Assembly: GCA_002508425.1 (NCBI GenBank) | Contig: DAKU01000082.1 | Location: 955-31,857, forward strand | Direction of reading: 5' to 3' | Length of the DNA: 30,903 nt | Source of the DNA: Methanosarcinaceae archaeon UBA470 | GTDB lineage: Archaea > Halobacteriota > Methanosarcinia > Methanosarcinales > Methanosarcinaceae | Part shown: positions 1-7,032 of the stretch, piece after piece | Numbering within the stretch: position 1 is the stretch's first letter | How the letters are laid out: each line of letters opens with the position of its first letter | Made by a program: the position numbers and the translations under genes | The notes under the pieces: model-generated | Database searches by the model: none | Told to the model about the DNA's origin: nothing | What the model saw: the letters and a program-made list of their open reading frames with translations, nothing else

Positions 1-509
1 CCTGTCCAAGGGATTATCTGTTTATCTGTGTTCCTTGCCACATAGTCTGCCAGGTTTTTGTCAGGTACAAAGATCACTTTTTTCTCTTCCAGGGACTTCA
101 CAACTTCAATAGCATTAGCGGAAGTGCAGCAGATATCGCACTCTGCTTTTATCTCAGCCGTTGTGTTCACATAGCATACCACAGCAGCATTAGGATGTTG
201 TTGTTTGAGGCTGCGCAGGGTATCCACTCTTACCATATCAGCCATGGGGCACCTTGCATCTATTTCAGGAATAAGTACAGTTTTATGGGGACTAAGCACA
301 GCAGCGCTCTCTGCCATGAAATGCACTCCACAGAATAATATTACATCTGTATCAAGCTGTACAGCTTTCTGGCTGAGCTCAAGTGAGTCCCCTAAAAAAT
401 CAGCAATATCCAGGATTTCCCCACGTACGTAGTTGTGAGCAAGGATCACAGCATTTCGCTTCTTTTTGAGTTCAGCTATCTTTTCAATCAGTTCCTTTGT
501 ATCCGGCAT
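1..509 (-). CDS. nadA: Quinolinate synthase NadA (5' part, runs off the left edge)
   Basis: NadA condenses iminoaspartate with dihydroxyacetone phosphate to quinolinate, using a [4Fe-4S] cluster in the cytoplasm. About 169 N-terminal residues are visible. They read MPDTKELIEKIAEL at the start and carry the family blocks ILAHNYV, GDSLELSQ, CGVHFMAESA, CPMADM and PDKNLADYV. The Cys of CGVHFMAESA is expected to be the first cluster ligand; the others lie in or beyond the missing part. The ATG at 509 was chosen because the nearest upstream ATG in another frame hits a stop at once. The gene lies 106 bases downstream of nadX on the same strand; that gap holds its own TATA-like box and a palindrome, so it may be transcribed separately as well as from the nadX promoter. 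The identification is firm. Confidence 0.95.
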   Translation of the reverse strand, partial: MPDTKELIEKIAELKKKRNAVILAHNYVRGEILDIADFLGDSLELSQKAVQLDTDVILFCGVHFMAESAAVLSPHKTVLIPEIDARCPMADMVRVDTLRSLKQQHPNAAVVCYVNTTAEIKAECDICCTSANAIEVVKSLEEKKVIFVPDKNLADYVARNTDKQIIPWT

Positions 510-558
510 ACGATCACTGCATTGAGGTATTGTTTTGATTTATATCTTGTCAAAGTAG

Positions 559-589
559 TCTATAAATACACAGTACGTTTTCAAAACGT
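559..589 (-). promoter_or_regulatory. Putative nadA promoter with a 15-base palindrome
   Basis: In the gap between nadX and nadA, reading on the minus strand, a perfect palindrome ACGTTTT-G-AAAACGT (575-589) is followed directly by a TATA-like stretch GTATTTATAG (about 561-570). The order palindrome then TATA box suits a regulator site just upstream of a nadA promoter. The leader to the ATG at 509 would be about 25 bases. No regulator can be named. Confidence 0.4.
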
Positions 590-615
590 GCACTATCAAT
601 CAACTGCTATTTTTT

Positions 616-1431
616 TCAGGTGCCTACTTGCAGTGGATCTATGATCTTTTTCAATGTTGCAATAGCAGAAAGTGGTGCTAAATAACTGCTCTTTGGATTA
701 CTTGGCGACGGTACGTTCTCAACCTTTGAGGTTAATTTGCCAAAGGTACCTTCCACTGTAATCTCGTGTATATTTCGGCTCAATGCGGGATTGGCTATGA
801 TTTTCACCTTTGTTTTTTCAAGACCTATCCCTGCCAGGCTTAGAGTGGCAGCTACATTCACATTTGCTGGGAATCCTTTAACAGCTTCGCTCGCCTTGCC
901 TTCAAAGATAACAGTCTTGCTTTTTATTTCGTCCAGCTTGATGTTGTTCTGTATGACAAAGGGAGCACCTGCCAATCCGGCAGGAGGTTTCTGTGTTGTT
1001 AATGTTACGGAATATATTTTGTCTGAAGCTGCTGATTTAAGCCCATCAAGTCCTGCGATTGCACCAGATGGCAAATATATCTTACAGTTCATTTCTTTTG
1101 CAATCTCATACACGGTTTTGAAAAGCCTTTCATCTGCAAAGGCTCCCACGCTCATAACCATAACATCGCATCCGGCGTGCAGGGCAGCAGGTACCACTTC
1201 ATAGACTGCTCCCTGGGACGCGCATTCCACGAGCAGATCTATATGTTTGACCATTTCTTCAATTTCCATTACGTGAGGCCGAAGATTGACCAGGGAGGCC
1301 TTAAGTTTTTCAACGTTTTCAGCTTTCCTATCATATATGGCATAAAGTTCTGTTTCTATCAAGCCATCATCGATCGCTTTACAGATGCCAGTACCTATTG
1401 TTCCGCATCCGACTATTCCTATCTTCAGCAT
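616..1431 (-). CDS. nadX: L-aspartate dehydrogenase NadX
   Basis: This 271-residue enzyme oxidises L-aspartate to iminoaspartate with NAD(P)+, the step before quinolinate synthase; it replaces the oxidase NadB in many archaea. The N-terminus MLKIGIVGCGTIGTGI is a Rossmann GxGxxG fold. The blocks VMSVGAFAD, YLPSGAIAGLDGLKSA and NVAATLSLAGIG match the catalytic and C-terminal domains of the family, and the length is normal. A TATA box (TTAAATAT, 1451-1459 on the minus strand) lies about 25 bases before the ATG, so the mRNA is probably leaderless. nadA follows on the same strand. The third gene of the pathway, nadC, is 24.4 kb away beyond the island and points the other way. Confidence 0.94.
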   Translation of the reverse strand: MLKIGIVGCGTIGTGICKAIDDGLIETELYAIYDRKAENVEKLKASLVNLRPHVMEIEEMVKHIDLLVECASQGAVYEVVPAALHAGCDVMVMSVGAFADERLFKTVYEIAKEMNCKIYLPSGAIAGLDGLKSAASDKIYSVTLTTQKPPAGLAGAPFVIQNNIKLDEIKSKTVIFEGKASEAVKGFPANVNVAATLSLAGIGLEKTKVKIIANPALSRNIHEITVEGTFGKLTSKVENVPSPSNPKSSYLAPLSAIATLKKIIDPLQVGT

Positions 1432-1450
1432 TATTGATTCCTTCAGGATA

Positions 1451-1462
1451 GATATTTAACCC
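1451..1462 (-). promoter_or_regulatory. TATA box of nadX
   Basis: GGGTTAAATATC on the minus strand, centred about 25 bases upstream of the nadX ATG, the spacing expected of a leaderless archaeal transcript. It lies outside the island, so the nadX promoter looks intact. Confidence 0.5.
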
Positions 1463-1511
1463 GCAAAGTGCAGTTTATTTCAGTATGGTTCTAATGCATC
1501 CCAATACTAAC

Positions 1512-1523
1512 TTTATACATATA
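1512..1523 (+). promoter_or_regulatory. TATA box before the integrase; 12-base repeat of the nadC box
   Basis: TTTATACATATA occurs here and again at 25786-25797 before nadC, in the same orientation. Here it is centred about 32 bases before the GTG start of the integrase gene, which fits a nearly leaderless transcript. It may be the duplicated edge of the insertion (a candidate att or target repeat) or simply two similar TATA boxes. Confidence 0.45.
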
Positions 1524-1549
1524 TACTAGTACCATAGTACTGCTTTACA

Positions 1550-2935
1550 GTGCTAGGAGATGCTACTATAGAAGTAAATGGGAAAAAGAAATTAAATAAA
1601 TTTGAGGAATGGAACGAATCTTTTGTCCCCAAATCTAGGAAGCGACATCTTATCTCTTTTGAAAAGTTTCTAAGAGCCAACAATCCTGACGATTCTAATG
1701 AGTCCGGCAAACTGGTGATGACACCGGAAGAGTTACTTGAAGAGGCCAGAAGAGACCGCAAAACTGATGCCTCACCTGTAGAGTACATGTACGTTAAAAG
1801 AATAAACGTATATAAAAACTACTTGCTAGGGGAAATCAGTGAAGATACTGGGAAACCTCTGTCGCATGGTTCAGTTCGTACCCACTTATCCGATGTAATG
1901 AGATTCTATGAGCATTATGGCTTTACAGTACCTAGGAGCGCACGTAAAATACTCTACGAATATACTGACCAGACAGTAGAGACGCATGTAAAGACGGATG
2001 TGGGCAGGGATGCTATCACTGAGATGCTGGAAAAGGCTGATATAACCGAAAAGGCACTCATCCTTGCTCAAGTCAGTTCTGGATTGTCCAACAAGGATTT
2101 ACTTAACATAAGAGTAAGCCAGTTCAAAAGAGGTAGGCACGAATCTGGAATTACTGTTCTGAAGGATTTACATAGGGGAAAACTAGAAAACAAATCTCCT
2201 ATAGAGTATACTACATTTTTCTCAAAGGAAGCGACCACTGCCATAGATGAGTATCTGGAATATAGGAACAGACCTCCTGTCCATAAGACAAAAAACAAAC
2301 TTGAAGCATATGAGAAGCGTAGGGTGACTTCCGACAACAACTATCTGTTTATCAAGAAGAAGATAGGGGAGCCAGTAAAAAGTGCAAGAGATAGCGATGC
2401 TTACAGAAAGATGTCTACATCATCGTTATTGGCTATATATAGAAAACTGCACCCTCCTACAGGAAAAGCTTACGACTGGAACGATGTAAGAGGACATCTG
2501 CTCCGCAAGTACTTCAATAACGTATTTGCACCCAAAGGTATTCATAGCGATTACTCTGAAACCATGATGGGACATTCTCTGGGTGGTTCCAGGGACCATT
2601 ACAATATACCAGGAACAAAGGAACTTATCGAGGCTTATCTTGTGGTTGAGCTCGACCTTACTTTCACCAACAAAGAGATGCTCAAGGATGCAAAAGAAGA
2701 CCTCAAAGCCATTGAACAACTCAAGGTTGAAAATGAAGAGATAAAGGCACAAAACAAGGAGATGCTAAAGCACATACAAGCTCAGCACGATGAAAATATG
2801 TTCCTGTCTATTAGGCAGCAAGACACGGAAGCTGAGATGACTGAACTCTATAAGGCTCTGGCAGCCAGTGACCTATACAATAGGGGTGGAAAGATTAAGG
2901 ATTTGGTGGAGAAGAAGCTGGGTATTACTAAGTAA
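1550..2935 (+). CDS. Tyrosine recombinase/integrase of the island
   Basis: A 461-residue site-specific recombinase at the left end of the island, probably the enzyme that inserted it. Residues 30-145 form a core-binding domain and 150-370 the catalytic domain: H316-L-L-R319, GH342 and the nucleophile candidate Y351 (DHYNIP) are visible. At the place of the first catalytic arginine (usually GLR) the sequence reads SSGLSNKDLL, so that residue is absent or displaced. Residues about 375-450 are charged heptads (coiled coil), a tail seen in larger archaeal integrases. The GTG at 1550 is the first possible start after an in-frame TAG at 1535 and has no Shine-Dalgarno; the TATA box at 1512-1523 suits a leaderless or very short leader mRNA. 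The class call is firm; activity is uncertain. Confidence 0.85.
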   Translation: MLGDATIEVNGKKKLNKFEEWNESFVPKSRKRHLISFEKFLRANNPDDSNESGKLVMTPEELLEEARRDRKTDASPVEYMYVKRINVYKNYLLGEISEDTGKPLSHGSVRTHLSDVMRFYEHYGFTVPRSARKILYEYTDQTVETHVKTDVGRDAITEMLEKADITEKALILAQVSSGLSNKDLLNIRVSQFKRGRHESGITVLKDLHRGKLENKSPIEYTTFFSKEATTAIDEYLEYRNRPPVHKTKNKLEAYEKRRVTSDNNYLFIKKKIGEPVKSARDSDAYRKMSTSSLLAIYRKLHPPTGKAYDWNDVRGHLLRKYFNNVFAPKGIHSDYSETMMGHSLGGSRDHYNIPGTKELIEAYLVVELDLTFTNKEMLKDAKEDLKAIEQLKVENEEIKAQNKEMLKHIQAQHDENMFLSIRQQDTEAEMTELYKALAASDLYNRGGKIKDLVEKKLGITK

Positions 2936-3033
2936 AGTGTGCCAGCTTGATACTACAGCATGTTTCAAAGACTTATTAAAGTTATATACTTATTTTAAAT
3001 AACAAATATGTATAACAGATTCAGTATTTAGGC

Positions 3034-3570
3034 ATGAAAATGGATGTGAAAGAAATGAAACACCTCATTGAGTCAATCAGGAGTTCATTGAGAACTGAGA
3101 ATTGGTACGCAGCATTGTTCATTGCATTGACATTACCAGATATCTGTGCAAAGATGCAATACACTTCTGAAACTTCTTCGAAGAAACGATATGTAAACTG
3201 GTTTAATTCATACTTAAGTGGAATATATGGTAGAAATCCTCCTGGCAAAAATAATTCTTTTTTATCCGGTGAAGACTGTTATGCATTAAGATGTTCTTTA
3301 TTACATGAGGGAACAGATGAAATATCCCATCAAAAAAGTAGACAAGTGCTTGATGATTTTATTTTCGTAACTAATATCATCTGGCATCGAAATTATTATT
3401 ATAATGATATTACTAAGAGGACATCTCTACAATTGAGTGTACCAATATTTTGCGAGGAGATATGCTCGGCTGTAGAACAATGGTGCAATGACTTTGTTTC
3501 AAATACTGATGTGCAAAGGCAGATTTCTGAAATGCTGGAGATACAAACCGGAACTACCCTAAGATTATAG
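3034..3570 (+). CDS. HEPN-like hypothetical protein
   Basis: A 178-residue soluble protein that I cannot place in a named family. It is largely helical, with conserved-looking blocks ALFIALTLPDICAKM (27-41) and LSGEDCYALRCSLLHEG (77-93). The second block holds R86-x4-H91, the arrangement of the HEPN nuclease motif, in the middle of a helix. HEPN proteins are often RNases in defence or toxin-antitoxin systems; here that role is inference. It stands alone between the integrase and a non-coding stretch and is more AT-rich than the RM genes. A second ATG lies two codons in (MKMD); the first was kept. The protein could also be a non-catalytic HEPN relative. Confidence 0.6.
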   Translation: MKMDVKEMKHLIESIRSSLRTENWYAALFIALTLPDICAKMQYTSETSSKKRYVNWFNSYLSGIYGRNPPGKNNSFLSGEDCYALRCSLLHEGTDEISHQKSRQVLDDFIFVTNIIWHRNYYYNDITKRTSLQLSVPIFCEEICSAVEQWCNDFVSNTDVQRQISEMLEIQTGTTLRL

Positions 3571-3951
3571 TTTATTTATAAATCCTTATTTGATATGGTA
3601 AAAACTAACCCTCTCCTTTTTTATCGCATTCTCTTATAGTGTCCAACGTTCCACGTTCCTATCTAAATAGTCCGAAGCGATGTATTTCTTACATTATGGA
3701 ACAGCCTCATCCGCAGCGGATTTCCTTTTTAGTGTCTACCGTTTAATTGGGAGCTCCGCACTTTCCGGGATGCAGTACCCAAAGCATCTCATATATGGTA
3801 CTATTTAGAAAGGTGTATCATCTTTATTCTCAACAGCTAAGTTTCCATTTTCTAAAGAGCTCTGGTCAAAGACACTTTTAGATTTAGGGATATAAAAAAG
3901 AAAGGATGCTGAATAAACAGATTCCATTAAGCAGGGCACTTTATACGTTGT
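3571..3951. other. Non-coding stretch with one short palindrome
   Basis: I see no convincing gene in these 381 bases. A perfect inverted repeat ATCCGC-A-GCGGAT (3709-3721) is followed by a T-rich run, so it may help to end transcription. The sequence TATGGTACTA at 3777-3786 is the reverse complement of TAGTACCATA just before the integrase (1528-1537), a short match that may be chance. Confidence 0.4.
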
Positions 3952-4143
3952 TTATCTCATTTTGAATATCTTGCCATGTACTCTTGTCCACACTCCGAGG
4001 CTTTTTCCATGCTGGTCTGGTTCTGGCACTTTATTAACAACAGAGCATGAAGGGCATTTCCGGCTTACTGGATGCCCCAGATAATTACAATCGAACGTTT
4101 TCAGGCAGTTGTAACAGGTTACTGTTATTGGTCTTTCGAGCAT
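3952..4143 (-). CDS. CxxC zinc-ribbon mini-protein (copy 1)
   Basis: A 63-residue protein with two CxxC knuckles, CYNC (10-13) and CPSC (30-33), 16 residues apart, the layout of a small zinc ribbon. The TATA box CTTTTATACGTA (4161-4172, minus strand) is about 25 bases upstream of the ATG, so the mRNA is probably leaderless and the gene is real. It is divergent from the winged-helix gene at 4342. The protein at 21034 has the same plan: a short strand, CxxC, an aromatic residue, CxxC, then an Asn two residues or so after the last Cys and a Val. Nucleic-acid binding is a guess. Confidence 0.65.
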   Translation of the reverse strand: MLERPITVTCYNCLKTFDCNYLGHPVSRKCPSCSVVNKVPEPDQHGKSLGVWTRVHGKIFKMR

Positions 4144-4160
4144 GTAGCGATGCCTGTCAA

Positions 4161-4172
4161 TACGTATAAAAG
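4161..4172 (-). promoter_or_regulatory. TATA box of the CxxC mini-protein
   Basis: CTTTTATACGTA on the minus strand, centred 24 bases before the ATG at 4143. Confidence 0.5.
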
Positions 4173-4298
4173 ATTTTTGGCATTGAATAATAACAGCTGT
4201 CTCCAGAGCTGAACTCCTAACAAAGGAACTTTGCGTGAAAGGGAATAATATCTCAGACCATCGGAAGTACTCCTCACTTAAATTTCGCCTCTTGAGAA

Positions 4299-4309
4299 AA
4301 TATTTAAAT
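4299..4309 (+). promoter_or_regulatory. TATA box of the winged-helix gene
   Basis: AATATTTAAAT with a purine-rich stretch (GAGAAA) directly upstream that could act as BRE. It lies about 38 bases before the ATG at 4342, which is preceded by GAAGTGAT, a weak ribosome binding site. Confidence 0.5.
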
Positions 4310-4341
4310 GGCTTGTGCCAAGCTAGCAGGGAAGTGATAAC

Positions 4342-4866
4342 ATGAAACCAAGATGCACCAAGCCAGGACGAAGAGTCCTAAAGGACTGCACTCTCAAAGG
4401 CATTGTCCTTAAGGCAGTAGGCAGAAATTCCAACAACGCAACTAGCAGACAAATATTTAATTCCATAGAATACCGCAATTATAATACTTTCCGGGTCTCT
4501 CTGAACAGGTATGTTAAACAGGGATACCTGAAAAAACGTGGGGATAAAAAGCCATATCATTACTGTCTTACGAAAAAAGGTTTCCTGCATGCCAATGACC
4601 CCTTTGTACTTAAAAAGAGACGGGAGCTGCGGTACTGGCAGCACATGAGCCGGATAATGAGTAATGAAAAGGAGTTCATGCATGGTATATCCAGATTTAT
4701 CCAGTACCAGCCAGAGATGGCGTTAAGGGAAATATGTAAAGGCCCTTATTTCAAGGACGATAACTCATTTCATGGTTATTATAAGAGGATAATAGATGGC
4801 CAAAGCAAGGAGATAAGGGAGCTACAGGACAACCTCTGCAGGATAGGATACAGGCCGCAAAGATGA
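4342..4866 (+). CDS. Winged-helix DNA-binding protein of the island
   Basis: A 174-residue basic protein. Residues about 18-80 form a winged helix: a first helix (LKGIVLKAVGRN), a second (TSRQIFNSIEY), a recognition helix (TFRVSLNRYVKQGYL) and a wing ending in YHYCLTKKGF. The remaining 95 residues are helical and charged, perhaps for dimerisation. It has its own TATA box and a divergent neighbour, the CxxC mini-protein, so it may control that pair or other island genes. No ligand domain is visible. Family name not recognised. Confidence 0.7.
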   Translation: MKPRCTKPGRRVLKDCTLKGIVLKAVGRNSNNATSRQIFNSIEYRNYNTFRVSLNRYVKQGYLKKRGDKKPYHYCLTKKGFLHANDPFVLKKRRELRYWQHMSRIMSNEKEFMHGISRFIQYQPEMALREICKGPYFKDDNSFHGYYKRIIDGQSKEIRELQDNLCRIGYRPQR

Positions 4867-5171
4867 ACACTTGTGAGAAGGTCCGGTAATATAAGCCAGG
4901 TTTATGGAAAATCATGTCCTCCATTTTCTCCTAATGCCTACACAAAATAACAATGGGCTTCTGTTAGCACAATCTCCGGTCATAACAGGTCGATAAATAC
5001 TGATACATACCTGTGAGGATATCGGAACTTAAATAGGTGTTTTATATCTGAAAAACAGGGAGTGCTCTGAAACCCGTATTTATCCCCAAAGGCACAAAGG
5101 GGTTCTATGTGTGAAATGATTACTATTTCCTAAAATAAGGTTCCAATAAGTACTCAGCAATGGAGGAAACT

Positions 5172-5237
5172 ATGCTAAATACGGGAAAAATGGATAAATA
5201 CAATATTACAGGCTTTCGTATCTGCTTTTCATTTTAG
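5172..5237 (+). CDS. Possible 21-residue peptide ahead of the RM operon
   Basis: ATG at 5172 preceded five bases earlier by GGAGG (5162-5166), the strongest ribosome binding site in this non-coding region, with a TATA-like CTAAAATAAGG about 35 bases upstream. The peptide MLNTGKMDKYNITGFRICFSF ends at TAG 5235-5237; an in-frame ATG at 5160 would add four residues. No similarity is recognised. It could be a small protein, a leader peptide or chance. Confidence 0.2.
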   Translation: MLNTGKMDKYNITGFRICFSF

Positions 5238-5285
5238 ACGAGCTGCTATATTCGCTCAACTTCATCGCATTCCCTTACAGGTCGT

Positions 5286-5302
5286 CTTGCTCATAGAGCA
5301 AG
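5286..5302. repeat. Perfect short hairpin upstream of hsdM
   Basis: CTTGCTC and GAGCAAG separated by ATA. It lies 170 bases before hsdM; it might be an operator or an RNA hairpin in the leader. Confidence 0.3.
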
Positions 5303-5472
5303 CCTTTTGCAATGGCACATAGTATTCAGAATAATAGTAGATCAATTTCATGGATTGGAACAGGTAAATGCTATATAGGATGTTATTTAATATGTTTCAG
5401 GTTATAAAAATAATAATGGCTATTCAAAAGTGAAATCTAATTTTATCAATATATTTCAAAAGAGCCGATAAC

Positions 5473-7032
5473 ATGGCGAGAGCAAAGAAAACTGATGTAA
5501 AATCTAACAATGGTGCTACAGTGGGTTATGAAGCCCAGCTGTGGCAGATGGCAGATGCCCTGCGTGGGAGCATGGATGCGGCTGAGTATAAGCACGTGGT
5601 GCTGGGTCTTATCTTTCTGAAGTATATTTCAGATGCCTTTGAGGAGAAGCATGCTAAACTGCAGGCTGAAGCGTCTAAGGGTGCTGATCCTGAGGACCCG
5701 GATGAGTACAGAGCGTTCAACATATTCTGGGTGCCTGCTGAGGCAAGGTGGTCTAATCTTAAGGGTCATGCCAAGCAACCCACCATCGGTCAGCTTGTAG
5801 ATGACGCTATGTCAGGCGTAGAACGTGATAATCCATCCCTTAAAGGTGTGCTACCCAAGGACTATGCTCGTCCTGCTCTGGACAAGCAGCGGCTCGGTCA
5901 GCTAATCGACCTTGTCAGTAATATCCGCATCGGAGACGAGGAAAGCCGTTCTAAAGATGTACTGGGCAGGGTCTATGAATATTTCCTTTCACAATTTGCA
6001 AGTGCAGAGGGTAAGAACGGTGGAGAGTTCTATACCCCACGCTGTGTGGTCAAGGTACTTGTAGAGATGCTGGAGCCATACAAAGGAAGGGTGTATGATC
6101 CCTGTTGTGGTTCTTCAGGTATGTTCGTACAGTCCGAGGAGTTCATTGTTGCTCATGAGGGGAAGTTGGGGGACATTAGTATCTACGGCCAGGAATCCAA
6201 CTATACCACCTGGAGGCTTTCAAAAATGAACCTGGCTATTAGAGGTATTGATGGACAGATAGCCCATGGCGACACTTTCCATAATGACAGGCATCCTGAT
6301 CTTAAGGCTGATTATATCCTGGCCAATCCACCTTTTAATGTGAGCGACTGGCGTGGGGAGCTTCTGCGTGAGGATAAGCGCTGGCAGTATGGTGTACCTC
6401 CTGCCAGTAATGCCAACTTTGCCTGGGTACAGCATATGGTGTACCACTTGTCACCTACGGGAATCGCTGGCTTTGTGCTTGCAAACGGCAGTATGTCCTC
6501 AAACCAGTCTGGAGAAGGCGATATACGTAAGAACCTTGTAGAGGCAGACTTGGTGGACTGCATGATAGCACTACCTGGACAGCTCTTCTATTCAACCCAG
6601 ATTCCCGCATGCCTGTGGTTCCTGTCCCGTGACAAAAAGAACCATAAGTTCCGTGACCGCAGGGGACATGTGCTATTTATAGATGCCCGCAAGCTTGGAA
6701 GTATGGTGGACCGTACCCATAAGGAGCTTACAGCCGAGGATATCAGCCGTATTGCCAATACCTATCATGCGTGGCGTGGTGAGAAGGACGTGGGTCAATA
6801 TGAGGATGTGCCAGGGTTCTGTAAGAGTGCCACATTAGAGGAGATACTCAAGCATGGCCATGTGCTTACACCGGGACGTTATGTAGGTGCAGAGGCACAG
6901 GAAGACGATGGTGAGCCTTTTGAGGATAAAATGAAACGTCTTACTGCACAGCTCCATGAACAGATGTTGCAGGCAAGGAAACTGGACGATGCCATCGAGG
7001 CGAACCTGAAGGAGCTTGGGTATGGCGAGTGA
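5473..7032 (+). CDS. hsdM: Type I restriction-modification methyltransferase HsdM
   Basis: A 519-residue N6-adenine methyltransferase subunit. With HsdS it methylates the recognition site; with HsdR added it restricts unmodified DNA. Residues 18-170 are the HsdM N-terminal helical domain (LRGSMDAAEYKHVVLGLIFLKYI is typical). The AdoMet motif is YDPCCGSSGMF (208-218) and the catalytic motif IV is NPPF (285-288). The length is normal. It is the first gene of a seven-gene operon whose members mostly overlap; hsdS begins ten bases before its stop. hsdM and hsdR look richer in G and C than the accessory genes between them, which suggests mosaic assembly. Confidence 0.96.
   Translation: MARAKKTDVKSNNGATVGYEAQLWQMADALRGSMDAAEYKHVVLGLIFLKYISDAFEEKHAKLQAEASKGADPEDPDEYRAFNIFWVPAEARWSNLKGHAKQPTIGQLVDDAMSGVERDNPSLKGVLPKDYARPALDKQRLGQLIDLVSNIRIGDEESRSKDVLGRVYEYFLSQFASAEGKNGGEFYTPRCVVKVLVEMLEPYKGRVYDPCCGSSGMFVQSEEFIVAHEGKLGDISIYGQESNYTTWRLSKMNLAIRGIDGQIAHGDTFHNDRHPDLKADYILANPPFNVSDWRGELLREDKRWQYGVPPASNANFAWVQHMVYHLSPTGIAGFVLANGSMSSNQSGEGDIRKNLVEADLVDCMIALPGQLFYSTQIPACLWFLSRDKKNHKFRDRRGHVLFIDARKLGSMVDRTHKELTAEDISRIANTYHAWRGEKDVGQYEDVPGFCKSATLEEILKHGHVLTPGRYVGAEAQEDDGEPFEDKMKRLTAQLHEQMLQARKLDDAIEANLKELGYGE

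Larger units (their letters stand above)
4867..5472. other. 606-base leader region of the restriction operon
   Basis: No long gene. The stretch holds a possible short reading frame (5172-5237), a perfect hairpin CTTGCTC-ATA-GAGCAAG (5286-5302) and AT-rich promoter candidates (TTATAAAA near 5402; TTATTTAATATG near 5383) for hsdM. The rest shows no recognisable feature. Confidence 0.45.

Noticed and set aside
205..1437. Plus-strand open frames of 70-155 codons across nadA and nadX
   Set aside because: They mirror the reverse strand of two confidently identified enzymes and have no signals of their own.
1528..1537. TAGTACCATA near the integrase and its inverse at 3777-3786 as att sites
   Set aside because: The copies are inverted and only ten bases long; the TTTATACATATA pair at the two edges is the better candidate.
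3623..3640. ATCGCATTCTCTTATAG resembles ATCGCATTCCCTTACAG at 5264-5280
   Set aside because: A single 17-base match with two differences, no flanking similarity and no known function; too weak to call a repeat family.
5231..5244. CATTTTAGAC here resembles the joints near 14862 and 17332
   Set aside because: Only about ten bases agree; matches of this length are expected by chance in 30 kb.
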